Notes: generated by a model from the letters alone, not told the origin. A stretch of 64,000 nt of DNA from Anniella stebbinsi (GCA_029215795.1 JARDYH010000001.1:397395154-397459153); one strand, 5' to 3'. Shown: positions 1 through 12,109, counted from the stretch's first letter. Numbers and translations: made by a program.

Positions 1-588
1 GACAGCACACAGCCCTCCCCACAACCAGCGTTTGGACATTGGTGACATTCAGGCATTGTCCTCTTTTGTTCCCAGTTTTCGCTTTGCAGTTCACTGATCT
101 GATCACTGACCCCAGGCAATTAGCACATGCTGCTGCTTTAGTAGTTACAGAGCAAGTTGGGAAAAATTCCTCAATTCCAAAATGACATATTTAGTCCTTC
201 AAACAATGGTTCACTTGCAGTCCCAGCCAAAAAATACAAAGCTTCAGAAGTGGTGAGTTCCTATGGGAATGAATTCTAGCATCCTTCCATTCACCCACGG
301 CAGTAGCTTTGTGATAGTGCTAATAGTTGAAATTCTCTGAAAAAGCATTTTGCGAAACAGGATATAGGAACCAGAGACCTGTCTTATGTTAACGATCTGT
401 ACATATAGTTTTCTATTGTAGTACATTTAATGTCATCTATTCTTTGATCGTTTGTTCTGCTTGTAAAAACGTTTCTATTCAGCTATCGCAGCCTGTTTAA
501 TGCATGTTAAGCAACTTGTACATATAGTTTTCTATTATAGTACTTTTAATGTTACTTCACGCTTAAGTGGTGATATTGTATAGATAAA

Positions 589-593
<5 letters not shown>

Positions 594-622
<29 letters not shown>
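594..622. repeat. (AT)n microsatellite
   Basis: About 29 bp of alternating A and T. The rest of 1-1490 shows no gene or recognised transposon, only AT-rich unique-looking sequence and a short direct repeat (399-435 and 517-553). Confidence 0.95.
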
Positions 623-625
<3 letters not shown>

Positions 626-1491
626 AAAAATCATCCTTTCACCCCAGTTTTTCAATTTGTTATATGTCTTGCAGTTGCGTGCCTGTGTGCACCATTTTTG
701 TTTGACCATTTAAACTGCTGCCTCTTGTAATATAGTGCAATTATGAATTATGTCAGAGGGGAATCCGGGGGTTGTTGTGTGGTATTATACACACAAAGCA
801 TTAGCAAGAACTGGAAGCTGATGAAAAGAAAGCAGGTGAGTGACTGAAGCCAGGCCTCAGGACACTTTAGAAAGCTACCAGTAGTGGACTAAAAGACTCT
901 TCAGTGGTCAACTCAGTGCTGGCATGGCAGCATTTGGCAATGATGTTCAGTGATGTGCCGTCCTTTCAAGGGGTTTCACCAACATGTGTACTCACTGACT
1001 GAGTAGCCGGCTGTTGCTATTCTAGTGATTAAACGTCAGGTTGTCAGTGTCTTCATTACTATTTTTTGAGACAGATTAAGAATTAATTTCAAGAGACCCT
1101 GAAATTAGGACTCCGGAGTGAATACAGCACCATATGGAAGCAATAGGGAATATCTCTTAGTGACGCCAATGTAAATGGGGTCAGTCAGGAGACTGGTGTT
1201 AATACTGACCCAGAACAAAGCAACAGGCACGAGACAGGCTGGGCAGGCACTGGCTTTCAACCTAACCTACCTCACAGGGTTATTGTGAGGAGGGGAATTG
1301 GGGGAAAGGGACCCTGAGCTCCTTGGAGGAACAGCGGGGTGCAAATGAGATACATAAATGAAGTCAAAATGATAACAGCAAATGGCTGAAGGTGCAACTC
1401 TCAGGCTCCCAGAGGCAATAAATACATGATGGTCCAGCTGACATTTTGGTGACACTATAGCATCCTTTACCAGAGCCATCACTGGCAGTTA

Positions 1492-1807
1492 GGGTGACCA
1501 GATAAAATCCAGGTCAGGGCTCATGTAACTTTAACAGTTGTAGAGAAAAGGGAATTTCAGCCAGTGTCATTTGTATGCAATTAGTTCCTGGTGAAATTCC
1601 CTCTTCATCACAACAGTTAAAGTTGCAGGCGCTATACTAAAGTGACCATATACAAAAGAAGGCAGGTCCCCTGCAACTTTAACTGTTGTGATTAAGAGGG
1701 AATTTCACCAGGAACTAACTGCATACAAATGACACTGGCTGAAATTCCCTTTTCTCTACAACTGTTAAAGTTACAGGAGCCCTGTCCTCCTTTTCATATG
1801 GTCAGCC
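1492..1807. mobile_element. 316-bp palindromic miniature element flanked by TA
   Basis: The two halves are near-perfect reverse complements. The left half carries AACAGTTGTAGAGAAAAGGG then CACAACAGTTAAAGTTGCAG, and the right half repeats these in reverse. The ends are GGGTGACCA and TGGTCAGCC, with TA on each side (1490-1491, 1808-1809). Related copies lie at 24978-25604 and 57821-58454. TA flanks and small size suggest a mariner/Tc1-type MITE; the class is inference. Confidence 0.75.
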
Positions 1808-2305
1808 TAACTATGGCTATATATTTGCAGTTGCCCAAAACCTTGGTTTAAAAGACATGATGGACAAAGCAGAGCATCAATAAAGCCTCTCCTCCCCCAT
1901 TGCCCTAACCAAATAATGCACCCACCCTCACACCGGGTTCCCATGAAGGTAAGGAGTGTCCGTGTTGTGGAAGGAAAGGGAGAGGACTCTTGATTAAATT
2001 CATAGGTTCCGTTCACATCATATCCCCTACTGAACCTTCTAATAACAAAAGCTAAGAAGGGACATCAGAAAAGATTACCATCACCACCCGACTTCTGTGG
2101 TTTAAGCACATAGTTATTGCCACCCGGCTCCAAAATCCAGTCTCTTTTCTGATTCCTGTGGCCAAATTCAAGCCGATAGGCAGGTGGGATGCAAGTAAAA
2201 ACAGGACCCACTCCATCGATTGCCAATCAAACCTCATGAGTACCAGCCACTTTCTACAAGCAAGAGAATGCGCTCCTAACTACCACCATGCAAGGAGGCA
2301 TGATT

Positions 2306-2373
2306 CTGCTTGCAGGGCAGTCTATCAGCTGACCCTTAACTGCTTGCAGGGCAGTCTATCAGCTGACCCTTAA
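2306..2373. repeat. 34-bp perfect tandem duplication
   Basis: The unit starting CTGCTTGCAGGGCAGTCTAT occurs twice, end to end, with no mismatch (2306-2339 and 2340-2373). It is a simple local duplication with no gene attached. Confidence 0.95.
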
Positions 2374-2509
2374 CTAAGGCAAAATCATTCATGGTCGTGA
2401 ATATTCAGCTGCCAGATGTGACACAAATTGATATCCCATCCAAATCAGGTGCTAAACAAAACTATATGGAAACTTGAGAATCAAGGCGTCATGCCTTTGA
2501 ATACCAATC

Positions 2510-2645
2510 TTTGGAGAACAAGAGAGGGGGCTATTGCCCTCACATCTTTCTTGTGAGCTTCCAAGCAGCCTCTGTGGGATCAGGATGCTGGACTAGATAG
2601 GCCTTTGGTCTGATGATACAGAATGGCTCTTCTGATGTTCTTGGG
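2510..2645 (+). mobile_element. CR1-type LINE, 3' end fragment
   Basis: It contains the typical terminal text of this family, GATGCTGGACTAGATAGGCC and TTGGTCTGAT, ending near TTCTGATGTTCTT. The same end recurs at 4308-4390, 32826-32915 and 49325-49505. Confidence 0.75.
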
Positions 2646-2689
2646 AGGTTTTTATTTATGTATTACAGTTCCATCCTGCCCTTCCTTAG

Positions 2690-3095
2690 AGACACATGCC
2701 CAGTTCTTCCTTTCCCTGTCCTTCCAGTCAAGACAATTCCACAAGGTAGGTTAGGCTGAGTGAGTGGCCCAATGTCACCCATGGCCTCATCTACACCAAG
2801 CAGGATATTGCGCTATGAAAGCTGCATGGAAGTGGTATATAAAAGGCAGGAACCACACTACTGCTTTATAGCAGTATTGAAGTGCATTGACAACTGTTGG
2901 GGCCCACTGACATGTACCATATACCGCTTTCATACTACTATATCCTGCTTGGTGTGGCTCCTGCCTTTTATATACCGCTTTCATACCACTTTCATAGTGC
3001 AATATCCTGCTTGGTGTAGATGAGGCCCATGACTGAGTGCGGATTTGAACTATGATCTCTTAATTCCAGTGTGACACCCTCTACTCACTACTCCT
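2690..3095 (-). mobile_element. tRNA-derived SINE split by a miniature element
   Basis: Read on the minus strand, it has a Pol III B-box-like AGTTCAAATCC and the GGCCACTCACT-type body seen intact at 11085-11306. The element at 2783-3027 interrupts it. Confidence 0.65.
2783..3027. mobile_element. 245-bp terminal-inverted-repeat element, PIF/Harbinger-like
   Basis: A perfect 26-bp terminal inverted repeat begins GGCCTCATCTACACCAAGCA. CAT flanks both ends (2780-2782 and 3028-3030), a 3-bp target duplication inside a SINE. The interior repeats the TATAAAAGGCAGG and CCTGCCTTTTATA arms. Relatives are at 8168-8294, 22152-22385, 32708-32826 and, more diverged, 3140-3509. Confidence 0.8.
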
Positions 3096-3139
3096 GCTAT
3101 GGGTAGCAAGCTGACAACTGTAACAGGAATGGGGCACAT

Positions 3140-3509
3140 GGGCAGGAACTACACTACTGCTTTATAACAGTTTATAACGGTTTTGACAACTGTTCAGGCC
3201 CAGGACACATTATGTATCCTGTTTTCAAACTGTTTTCAAAGTGTTATGTTCTGCTTTATTTATTTATTTATTTTATTTATTGCATTTTTTATACCGCCCT
3301 ATAGCTGAAGCTCTCTGGGCATTTCACAAAAATTAGAACCATGAAATAATAACAATTAAAAAAGACAACAATCTAAAACCACAAAATGACATACAGTATA
3401 GAAAACACAACCACAATAAAACCAAGCAGCAGAGATAAATACAAATTAAAATACAGATTTAAAACAGCAAAGGTTAAAATTGGTTAATTGCTTGGTGTAG
3501 ATCTTGCCC
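3140..3509. mobile_element. Related TIR element carrying an L2-type LINE tail
   Basis: The ends GGGCAGGAACTACAC and GTGTAGATCTTGCCC face each other. The middle (about 3248-3488) is an antisense LINE tail with TTTATTTATT and ATACCGCCCTATAGCTGAAG, so a LINE 3' end seems to have landed inside a miniature element. Confidence 0.6.
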
Positions 3510-4307
3510 TGTTCTCCCCAAGAGGGGAAGAGGGGAAGGCTTGGGTACAAGATTCAAGATTCTAACTAGGAAGAGTTCAATGCACGTTTATGTTGTCATC
3601 AAGAGATCAACAGTTTTCTAAAATCAATGGTTCTTTAGAGAAAGCACATGGCTGCCTTAGAGGGGAATTAGGCTGGCGTTGACCCTTGCAAAATGCAAAG
3701 GGGCAAGAGACAGCCCACACACAGAGAAAGACACACACACATGTGTGCACATGAGAAACATGAAGCCAAACTCACACTTTTCAGGCAACCTCCTTGGCCT
3801 ACAAATGTGAACAAGTCAGAGTACAATTAATGGACACTTTTGTGGTTAAAGACTCAGTGACAGCAGAAGCTGATGTAAAACTGGGATTAAGGCCTTAGTG
3901 TGAGTCTTCTTCGCATGATCACGCTATCTGTCTGTTGCCTTAAGCTCTGCAAAACAGTTGGGATCATCTCCTTACAAGCTCTAGCTCCAAGATGTTTCAG
4001 CCACTCCCAATCCAATTATACAGAAGATAAATACAAAGAAGGGCCTATTGAGTCCTATCGTCTTAATTTTTTTTAATGAAAACCCGTGTAATTGTAGGTT
4101 ATACAATGGCTTAATCTGACTTAAAACCTACTATCAACCTTGTTCTTTATAATGCACTTAGTGAGCGAAGTCGTGATACTGGAGCGCTTAGTTTGCAGAG
4201 AGCATCATTATCCTTCATGAAAGCAAACAAGGCATTTAAATGGTCTGGAATGACATGCTTGCAGTTGGAGTGTTACATTTTGCATGAACCTCAACTGCAG
4301 ACTATAA

Positions 4308-4390
4308 TCAGCTGGTTGGCCACTGTGTGAACAGGATGCTGGACTAGATGGACCCTTGGTCTGATCCAGCATGGTTCTCATGTTCTTAAT
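4308..4390 (+). mobile_element. CR1-type LINE, 3' end fragment
   Basis: It reads TTGGCCACTGTGTGAACAGG, GATGCTGGACTAGATGGACC and CTTGGTCTGATCCAGCATGG, ending in CATGTTCTTA. From here to 6300 I see no gene and no clear element. Confidence 0.75.
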
Positions 4391-6325
4391 TAGCCTCCTG
4401 TTAATTCTGGAAGTAAAGCACATGTGTTGAAACCAAGCAGCAATCTCCGCTCAAATCGGCATGAGACTGCAAGCTATAACATCAGGAATTGGTTTTATTA
4501 TAACCCAAGAAAGGCCACAGCAACTGTGTATTTTTCTTTAAGAGGCAATAAATTAACTTCACACCCAAAATGCAACTTGTGGTCTTGTTTAGGAGTAGAG
4601 CAGTCTATAAATTTTTAAATGTTCTTGGACTAGTTTTATGCAGGCATGTTAGCATTTTGCAAGCAGAGAGAGGCCAAGTCACACATTGAGGACATGATCA
4701 TAGCTTTGCACAAGACTCCAAAGCGCCCAATTAAAAAGTTGCCTCTAACTAAAGCCAAAAGCCAGGGCACGCACAAGCTTTTTTTTAATCCGCAAAATGC
4801 CTAGCAAGCACGTTATCCTCTGCACAGCTAGCGAAGGTTGCCCTAGACCCATGACTGTGAATGACTTCATGACTCCATGCAATAATAATGATGTTTATTT
4901 TTATTTCTAAACCCAAACAAAGGAGATGCCGTCAAAGGCAGTCCTTGAGGCGAACTGTCACATGCCTGGTCAGAGGTCACATGATCCAGCTGGGAAGAAG
5001 CATCATGACAGTGGTATTGTAAGCCAGCAATGAAAAGGTAGGGAAGCCTCTTCTCAAATGAACAGTGAAGGAAGGAATGTCATGATGGCAACCTTTATCT
5101 CGGCACCATCACCTCTGCTGACAGTTTGGAGACAAAAGGAGGTAATAATTAAAGAGATTGGATGGGCAAAAGTGAGAGAATACTGTTGGGGATATTGCAA
5201 CCTCATCTGCACGTTACTGGAAAGGAGAAGTGTTGCAGTTAGTTCATGAGAATATGAGTGTATCTAGTCTTATGATCTCTATAGCCTGCAGTGTGGTTTC
5301 CTGCTCCTCACCTTCCTTCCTTCCTTCCTCTCCCCTTCTCTGACCTCCTCCATTGTTGGGGGCACATGTGCTTGGTTTCTGTCCTGCCAGTGTTATAGAA
5401 AACAAAGAAATGGACTGAACAAACTCTGTTTGAAACTATACTTTGTACCTCCATTTTTATGCAAGAATATTGTGAGTAAACTATTTTACCTCTTCTTCGC
5501 TAAGCCTGGTGTGCATGAGGGTCTGGTAAATGCTCATTCTGTTCTGCCTTTTTGATTTTTCTCTGCTAACTGCCTTTTTAACAGGAGACAGCAATATCAA
5601 ATAATTCCCATCAAATACAAGGTCGAATCCATTCTTTTAAAAACAGAAGTGTTGGAGGACAATGTCTGATGTGAAAGACCTCTAAAAATGATTGCAAGAA
5701 TTAAGGGATGAGAGTTTCAGAATTCATGTACACTTTCTGATGAGAATTGCAAGTGCCCATGTGGGAAACAGGTTTTTTTGTGGTAATGATGTGATGTGCA
5801 ATTAGTGCCATACAAGGTGTCCTCAGTTATTCCTTAAATATAGAGTAGAATCAGGTTTCCAAAGTCTGTTTTTAGCTTCTTGTTTTTCTCTGGCAACGCA
5901 TTACAGTTCATTTTCATTCTACAATAAGTGCTGGATATTGAGGAGCCTACCAAACAGGAAGGCGAAATGGACACCAGCAGGATTTTCCTACAAGCCTACA
6001 GGCTTGCAGTTTTAAAGGTCATCATCATCTTAGCATTTATATGTCAGATTTCAAATGTTCACATCACTCTACAGACTGACTCAGGGCCAGCCAAGGTGAT
6101 AATCAGAATGAAACAGTGAAATTCCGGACCAGCTTACTTTGCATACATTTGGGGTTGGTCCATAACTGCACACACGTGCCTCATTATAATGAGTTATTTT
6201 TAAAATTCTGAGCTGCCCCAGTAAAATTAAAGTGACATGACGCAGATTCTATAAATTTGCCTTGCCACTGCAGTCATGTTTAAAATGCATGTACATTTCC
6301 TCATGTGATGATTTTAAGAGCTTTC

Positions 6326-6329
<4 letters not shown>

Positions 6330-6410
<81 letters not shown>
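6330..6410. repeat. (TC)n followed by (TG)n compound microsatellite
   Basis: About 51 bp of TC repeats pass directly into about 30 bp of TG repeats. Both strands stay open across it, but only because of the dinucleotide composition. Confidence 0.97.
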
Positions 6411-6411
<1 letters not shown>

Positions 6412-6705
6412 TATGTGTTCAATACAGTGCAAAAAAAAATCTTGTGCACAAGAAATTTGTGTTTGGTTTACGGACCAGGCGACCAACCAGGCGACAACAG
6501 CCCCCTTTGGCCTGGATGAGAAAAGGTCAGAAAGCAATTCTGAATAATAAACGAGACCTGCTGACCTCGTGACAGAAGTCTAGCAGGGTCAGCGGGAGCC
6601 CTTTTCACCAAATGCTGAGAGCAGATACATGGACAGTTCCACTAATGAGCTCCTGGATAAAGCAGTTGCCAATCTAGTGACTGGGAAGGGGTGCAGAAAA
6701 GCTGG

Positions 6706-6784
6706 CCTCCTCCTCCTCCTCCTCCTCCTCCTCCTCCTCCTCCTCCTCCTCCTCCTCCTGCTGCTGCTGCTGCTGCTGCTGCTG
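6706..6784. repeat. (CTC)n then (CTG)n trinucleotide array
   Basis: Roughly 18 CTC units are followed by about 8 CTG units. The apparent poly-Leu reading frame across it has no other coding support. Confidence 0.97.
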
Positions 6785-7073
6785 TTTCATATAAATGGGA
6801 AGCAATCTATTTCCATGGAAGTGCAAACCAAGATACCCAAGGAAGCAAAGGGCTTTGTTTCTCCTCCTAGGGCCATTTCTAGCATGGGAATGATCTTGTA
6901 AACAAGGAACGATTCATTAAGTGGAAAAAGAAAAGACTGACAACACTAGTTTGTGATGTTGCCTTAGTCTCCTCCCCCACTCTTTCATCAAAAAGAAACA
7001 TAGCATCCCTCAGATCTGCCTGTGCTGGATCAGAGCAAGTGATCACCTGGATGCTTTTGGGAAGTCCAGCATG

Positions 7074-7075
<2 letters not shown>

Positions 7076-7112
<37 letters not shown>
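7076..7112. repeat. (CA)n microsatellite
   Basis: About 37 bp of CA repeat. The interval 7113-8160 shows no recognised gene or transposon; a long open frame at 7560-8099 looks like chance. Confidence 0.95.
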
Positions 7113-7115
<3 letters not shown>

Positions 7116-8167
7116 TTTAGTCCAGACCTGCCACAAACCTATTTCAATGGGTCCATCTATGAGAGGGAGAGGGTGAAATGTCTCTCAGTCCAATCTCTGC
7201 ACACCTGCATGGTTTGATAGACCTACTACGATATCCTCCCTTAGTTGCTTTCTTTCTAAACCCAACATCTCCAAAAGCTTTAGCCTTCCTTGGCAGGTGA
7301 GATGCTTCTGTCTCCCAGTTCATTTTGCTTGTGTTCTTCCAGATCTACCATATCCTCTTTGAGAAGCATGAACCAGAACTGTACACTTAAGATCGAGATC
7401 TGACCACTTGATTCACCGGATACCTTTCAGCTCCCTAGGGGATTTAAGAGACCTGGATTCAAATTCTTCGACAGTCACCCTCTATGGTGGATTTTCCTGG
7501 ACACATTTCTGAGACTCACAAATTCATGCCACAAAAGGTGTCTCAGGCTAGCTGGATGGATGTGCGTGGCATTATATAAATGGTTAGTACTAATTAACAG
7601 TCATTTTATACCTGGGAGTCAATTGCACCATATTATGTACATTCTGCTCATGACAGAGAGTGGGAGGCATTATTCTCATTCTGAATGCACAGGGCCCTCC
7701 CACAGGGCCTGCGCACCCCTAGTATGCAGCCAGTGGGTCACACGGCATCCTCACATCCAAATCTCCCCTCTTTTCCTCTGGGGAGCCAAGGAGTGGCCGC
7801 ACAGTGACAGGCCGGCACTCCAGCTGCCCTCTTATTACCACCTGGCTGATCCAACGTTGCTGGGACCTCCTTCCCACTGCTCCCCCCTTGTCTCAAATGA
7901 CAGGCATCCTCCCTGCTCCCTTCTTTTTATGGTGGTGGTGACACAATCCATTCACTTTCCAGGAAAACTCCTCTGTCTATCAACTTCAACCTCGCAAGGT
8001 TTTGTTTTCAGTTCGGAACACAAAGAAAACCTTATCGAACACACCTTGGGGAATTTTCTAAATGTAGATTTTCCACAGCGATTGGCCGCTAAATTTTAAG
8101 AGTTAAAAATAAGTGTGCATGGCAAGTTCCTGACTACCACCACCATCACAAAGGCCCTCAACCCTGA

Positions 8168-8294
8168 CAGGATCTACACTACTGTTTTATAATAGTTTAT
8201 AACAGTATTGACAACTGTTAGGGCCCACGGCACTTCCCATATACTGTTTTCAAACCACATTCAAAGTGTTATATTCTGCTTGGTGTAGATCTGG
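8168..8294. mobile_element. Short TIR element of the ATCTACAC family
   Basis: The ends CAGGATCTACAC and GTGTAGATCTGG are inverted. The interior has GTTTATAACAG and the CAACTGTTAGGGCCCA centre shared with 22152-22385. Confidence 0.65.
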
Positions 8295-8689
8295 CTCCTG
8301 TTTGAGCCATTTCTGGCAGCACGTGTTTCCTTGCGGTGCGGGTAATGCGAGCCTCCAAAGGGTGCCGGTCTATACAAGCCACCCAACCTGCTTGAATCTA
8401 AGTCAAAGTGGGTACACAGGCAGCTGCAACATGAGCTTCCTTGTCCTGCCCTGCCATTGACCTTCTACCTGATCTGAAAGAGCCACCTTCATTCCGAGAG
8501 CGAAGTTATTCATTTGCTATAATGGTCTCCTGAGCCACAACAGGCCATTGTGCCTAGATGGGGGTCCGTGAAGCTTCAAGCTTGAGAACCAGCAGGATGC
8601 TGCAGCTGGGACAGCTGGCGTCCCAAAAGTCGATATTTAAAAGTATGATTCGTGAGTGGAATTAAAAAGAGGAGGAAATGGTTCTCAGT

Positions 8690-8690
<1 letters not shown>

Positions 8691-8726
<36 letters not shown>
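8691..8726. repeat. (GT)n microsatellite
   Basis: Thirty-six bases of GT, followed closely by a short TATATA and GAGAGA stretch. Confidence 0.96.
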
Positions 8727-8730
<4 letters not shown>

Positions 8731-9391
8731 TATATATAGAGAGAGTTATAAACAAGAGTTCCTATCATATCACCTGTCTTGATTCTCCACTTACTGTTCT
8801 TAAGGAGAAATCTAATCTTCTCTGTTGGGAAATGAATGGGGAATCTGCGGTGCAGCTTTCAACCGGGCTAGATATAAATGCTCTGCCTCTTGTGCTGGCA
8901 AGTGCAAAGAGATGAAATGCACTGGATGGAAAAATGAGGCTTTAGTCCTGCAAAGCTGGGCTGCAGCTGGCGGTGGAGGAGACAGGTTCTGAGGCATGGA
9001 GAGCATTTATCACACACCCCAGACAAGTTATTGAGCTGTCTGTGAAAAACAGGAAGGGTTCCCGCAGAATGCAGCGGTTGAAGCCCTTGATTGATAGAGT
9101 GAGATGATGCAAAGCTGTCTGATGGCCTTTCTGTGAAATAAAGCAGAGGAACTCAAGGTCCTTCATGACAATCTCTGACCACAGATGAACAGCTACTTTA
9201 TTACAGCACAGAGAAAGGTTGCACCTTGCTCCAGACTTGGCCACCTTCCGATGCACACGGTTAACTTCTCCAACAACCCACTGTGTGTTTAACGTGCCTG
9301 CCATCTTTTTAGGATTTAGAGGGACAGCAGATTGCATTGGTTAAAAGGCTGGCCTTTCCCCCACCTTTCCCTCACCTCTCCCTTTAACAGC

Positions 9392-9775
9392 AAGAGCTGG
9401 GGTACCTCTAGACTGACACTTTCCGTCAATATGGGTTCGCACTGGTGGCAGTTGTGTTACGTGACGCTGCTGCCAGTGCGAAGCCATCTAGGGGCAAAGG
9501 CCCTTTGCTCCGCTCTAAAAAAGTCAGCCATTTACTCTGACTTTTTTTAGATCAGAGCGGGCTGGCCAGGGAAGGGGGTTAAGCAGTCAGCCATAACCTC
9601 ACTGCACCGCCTCCGCAGTCCTCCCCCACCCCATTTTTTTAAAAAACCAAAACCAAGCCGGCGTGGTGACCCTTCCGAGTAGATCACCGGAAGGAGCGTC
9701 ACTTTGGGGTGTGCTGCCTGCCGCCGCCACTGTGCGGCGGAAGAGGCGCCATAAAGAGGCGGCCCTGGAAATAAT
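9392..9775. repeat. GC-rich foldback sequence with two adjacent hairpins
   Basis: GCACTGGTGGCAG pairs with CTGCCAGTGC (9438-9482), and TCTAAAAAAGTCAG pairs with CTGACTTTTTTTAGA (9516-9553). The stretch is much richer in G, C and CpG than its surroundings. It resembles a non-autonomous DNA element, but no clean ends were found. Confidence 0.45.
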
Positions 9776-10064
9776 AACACAATGGCTTCTCTTCAACAGG
9801 ATGGAGCAGGTTGTTCTAGGCCCCTGCCAAAATATCTAGGAGCTCTGCCCTGAATGCTGTGCTTGCTCTTTCCAAAATCTAAGCATTGTCAGCCTCTCTG
9901 AAATGCAGGGTCTTTATTTGTCTTTTAAAATAGAGAGCGAAAAGGGCATTACCAAGGTTGGATGAATTCCAAGTGGCAGCTGCTGACCTCTGTAGCAATT
10001 CCATTGTCATTGATTTCATGAACTCCTTCTGAGTTTCTTGGGATGTTGGGACAGAAGAGATCTT

Positions 10065-10213
10065 GAGCTCCATCGGATGAGTGTTTTATTGCACGCTCGT
10101 TGCTGGGCACTCACGGATTTTCGCAGGTCCCTCTCATGACATCGTCTGCCTCCCGCGTGCCTCCCGCCCCTTCTGGCCTTCCTCGCGCCACAAAAAAAAA
10201 CCACCCAAGAAGT

Positions 10214-10256
<43 letters not shown>

Positions 10257-10440
10257 AAGTTGCCGCTATCTCCTGCTCTGCGCAGGAGAACGTGATCAGA
10301 ACAGCTCAATGAATGGGCCATGTGCATGTTGTTTACTTCCTCTTTCGAAAAAGGATGCATCAAGCAACAAAAGTGGGGGCAGAGAAGTGACAGTAGGGAA
10401 GCGTGATTTCCCCTTCCCCCCCCCCCATCGGATGGAGCTC
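10065..10440. mobile_element. Harbinger-like miniature element with internal (TA)n
   Basis: The ends GAGCTCCATCGGATG and CATCGGATGGAGCTC are inverted with one mismatch. The interior shares the ACTCACGGATTTTCGCAGG and GTTTACTTCCTCTTTC blocks with 22389-22788 and 13351 onward. A (TA)20 tract lies at 10215-10254. The flanking triplets are CTT and TTT, so the target duplication is imperfect. Confidence 0.7.
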
Positions 10441-11069
10441 TTTCAGAGCAAGCAGGGGGAATACAGGACTGTGGCACATAGATAAACAGCAGCAAAGGCT
10501 ATTTGCTCATTTCCAGCAAAAAACCCTAAAATTGCTTGGATGGACTATGATGACATGCTGTTGCCCTTCTAATAATAATAATAATATTTTTTAAAAAAAA
10601 AACCACCTGGTGTACTACCATTGATGGCAGTGGGGGAGGGGCTAGGAGTAATTGCCGAAACATTGCACAAAGACATTGAGATTCAAAGATCAAATCTTGC
10701 ATTCAGCTACCTGGGCCCTCTGTGACATCAGAGCAGACCAGCCAGTGACAGGAGTTCAGGAAGAGATTGCAAGGCCAGACAAGGAAAGGAAAGAAGAGCT
10801 GTACCATCCAGAAGAAGGTCAAATGATGCTCTTAGCCCAAGATAGTAAGGGGCTCATATATATAGCAGGAATGTGCACTGTTGTGATGTAGATGGTTTTG
10901 ACTTCACAGAATTAAAACAGGAACTTTTGACAAGCTCACTTGTAGTCTATGAGATGTCCTTTATCTGAATCTTAAATTAAAAGATTAAGGGTGGAATCCT
11001 ATGCATTCTTAGACAGAAAAAAGTCTTACAACTCTGGTCTAAACATGCATAGGATTGCACCCAAAAACC

Positions 11070-11094
11070 TATATATATATATATATATATATAT
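11070..11094. repeat. (TA)n microsatellite at a SINE tail
   Basis: About 25 bp of TA lies at the distal (3') end of the minus-strand SINE that follows. Confidence 0.9.
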
Positions 11095-11306
11095 GCATTT
11101 ATATCCCTCCAAGGAACCCAAGGCGCCATACATAATCCTCCTTCTCTCCATTTTATCCTCACAACAACAACCCTGTGGGGTAGGTTGGGGTGAGAGTCTG
11201 TGACTGGCCCAAAGTCATCCAGTGGGTTTCCATGGCTGAGTGGGGACTAGAACCCGGATCTCCCAACACACAGTCCAACATTTTAGCCACTACATCACAC
11301 TGGCTC
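11085..11306 (-). mobile_element. tRNA-derived SINE
   Basis: On the minus strand it starts GAGCCAGTGTGATGTAGTGG, has a B-box GGTTCTAGTCC, then CCACTCAGCCATGG and GGATGACTTTGGGCC. This matches the common squamate tRNA-like SINE. Its 3' end borders the TA tract. Confidence 0.75.
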
Positions 11307-12109
11307 ACTGAGTCTTTTAAAACAATGATAAATGTATTGGAACTATTAATTTCTTTAACGCATTCCATTCTAAAAACCTGGGTCAAGAAATCGTAATTGT
11401 TAAAAAATATACTGTATTCCAGTAAAATAAAATCTGACTGAACTGTGAAAAACATAAGATTCACATCCATACAGGCAATGTGTTTCACCTCTACTGGTTT
11501 TCTCCCAAAGAGCAGCTCAGACTCTAAAGGTCTTGCACTGATTCAAATACGTATTCAGCTAAAGCCCTTATCTTGCACATATAAATGAGGAAATGTGTAG
11601 TTTCTCAGGGAAAACATGTTCTTGTGTGAATGTGGATTGAGAGTGCGTGAGTGAGTGATTCCCTTGTTCTTGCCTTGAGCTATTATTAGAGCAATGTTTC
11701 CATGGGAAGTAAGTTGGCTGGTTGATTGTCTTCCCTTTGGCTTCCATTTGCCACAGACTGGCATAAGAGAGAGGGGCTGTCACCACGAGCCCCCAAAATC
11801 CCACGCTTTCGTTCCTGCAGGGTTGTCTCCACACTAAGGAGCGAGCGCAAAGTTTGCATCCAAGGAGGAGCAGGCACCATCACCCATGCACTGCCATGCC
11901 ACTGCACATCAACGCATGAGAGCCGCTGTGCATCAGCGCGTCCCTCCACATTTTTTTAGCTTTTTTTTTCACCTTTTGGCTTTTCCCACCAAGCGTTTAC
12001 TTCTCCCCATGCCAAAGAAGCACAGAGGCATTCCAGTGGCCTTTCAGCTCACTGGCCCACCTCCTCCCACCTGTCTGGGCAGATGGCGACCAATCAGAGG
12101 TCACCATCT

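Noticed and set aside
6249..6547. Open frames on both strands across the TC/TG microsatellite
   Set aside because: They are open only because dinucleotide repeats lack stops; no other coding signal is present.
6629..6901. Apparent poly-Leu signal-peptide-like protein
   Set aside because: The Leu run is the CTC/CTG microsatellite. No splice sites or conserved flanks support a gene.
7560..8099. 179-codon plus-strand open frame
   Set aside because: Composition is Pro/Ser/His-rich with no domain or repeat match, and it lies antisense to the WDR72 region. Probably chance.
9942..10073. Possible WDR72 tail exon on the minus strand (SSVPTSQETQKEFMKSM)
   Set aside because: A GT follows at a plausible place, but the acceptor is poor, the phase does not fit the 15928 donor, and it does not resemble the known tail.
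10016..10495. Open frames on both strands around 10.0-10.5 kb
   Set aside because: They read through the (TA)n tract and a miniature transposon; no coding support.
11085..11306. A functional tRNA gene
   Set aside because: Only SINE-like A/B boxes are present; no full cloverleaf can be drawn, and the sequence continues as a SINE body.
11320..11374. Another Glu-Trp start after an acceptor-like TTTTTAG
   Set aside because: The phase fits, but the following residues do not match and a SINE lies adjacent. Treated as chance.
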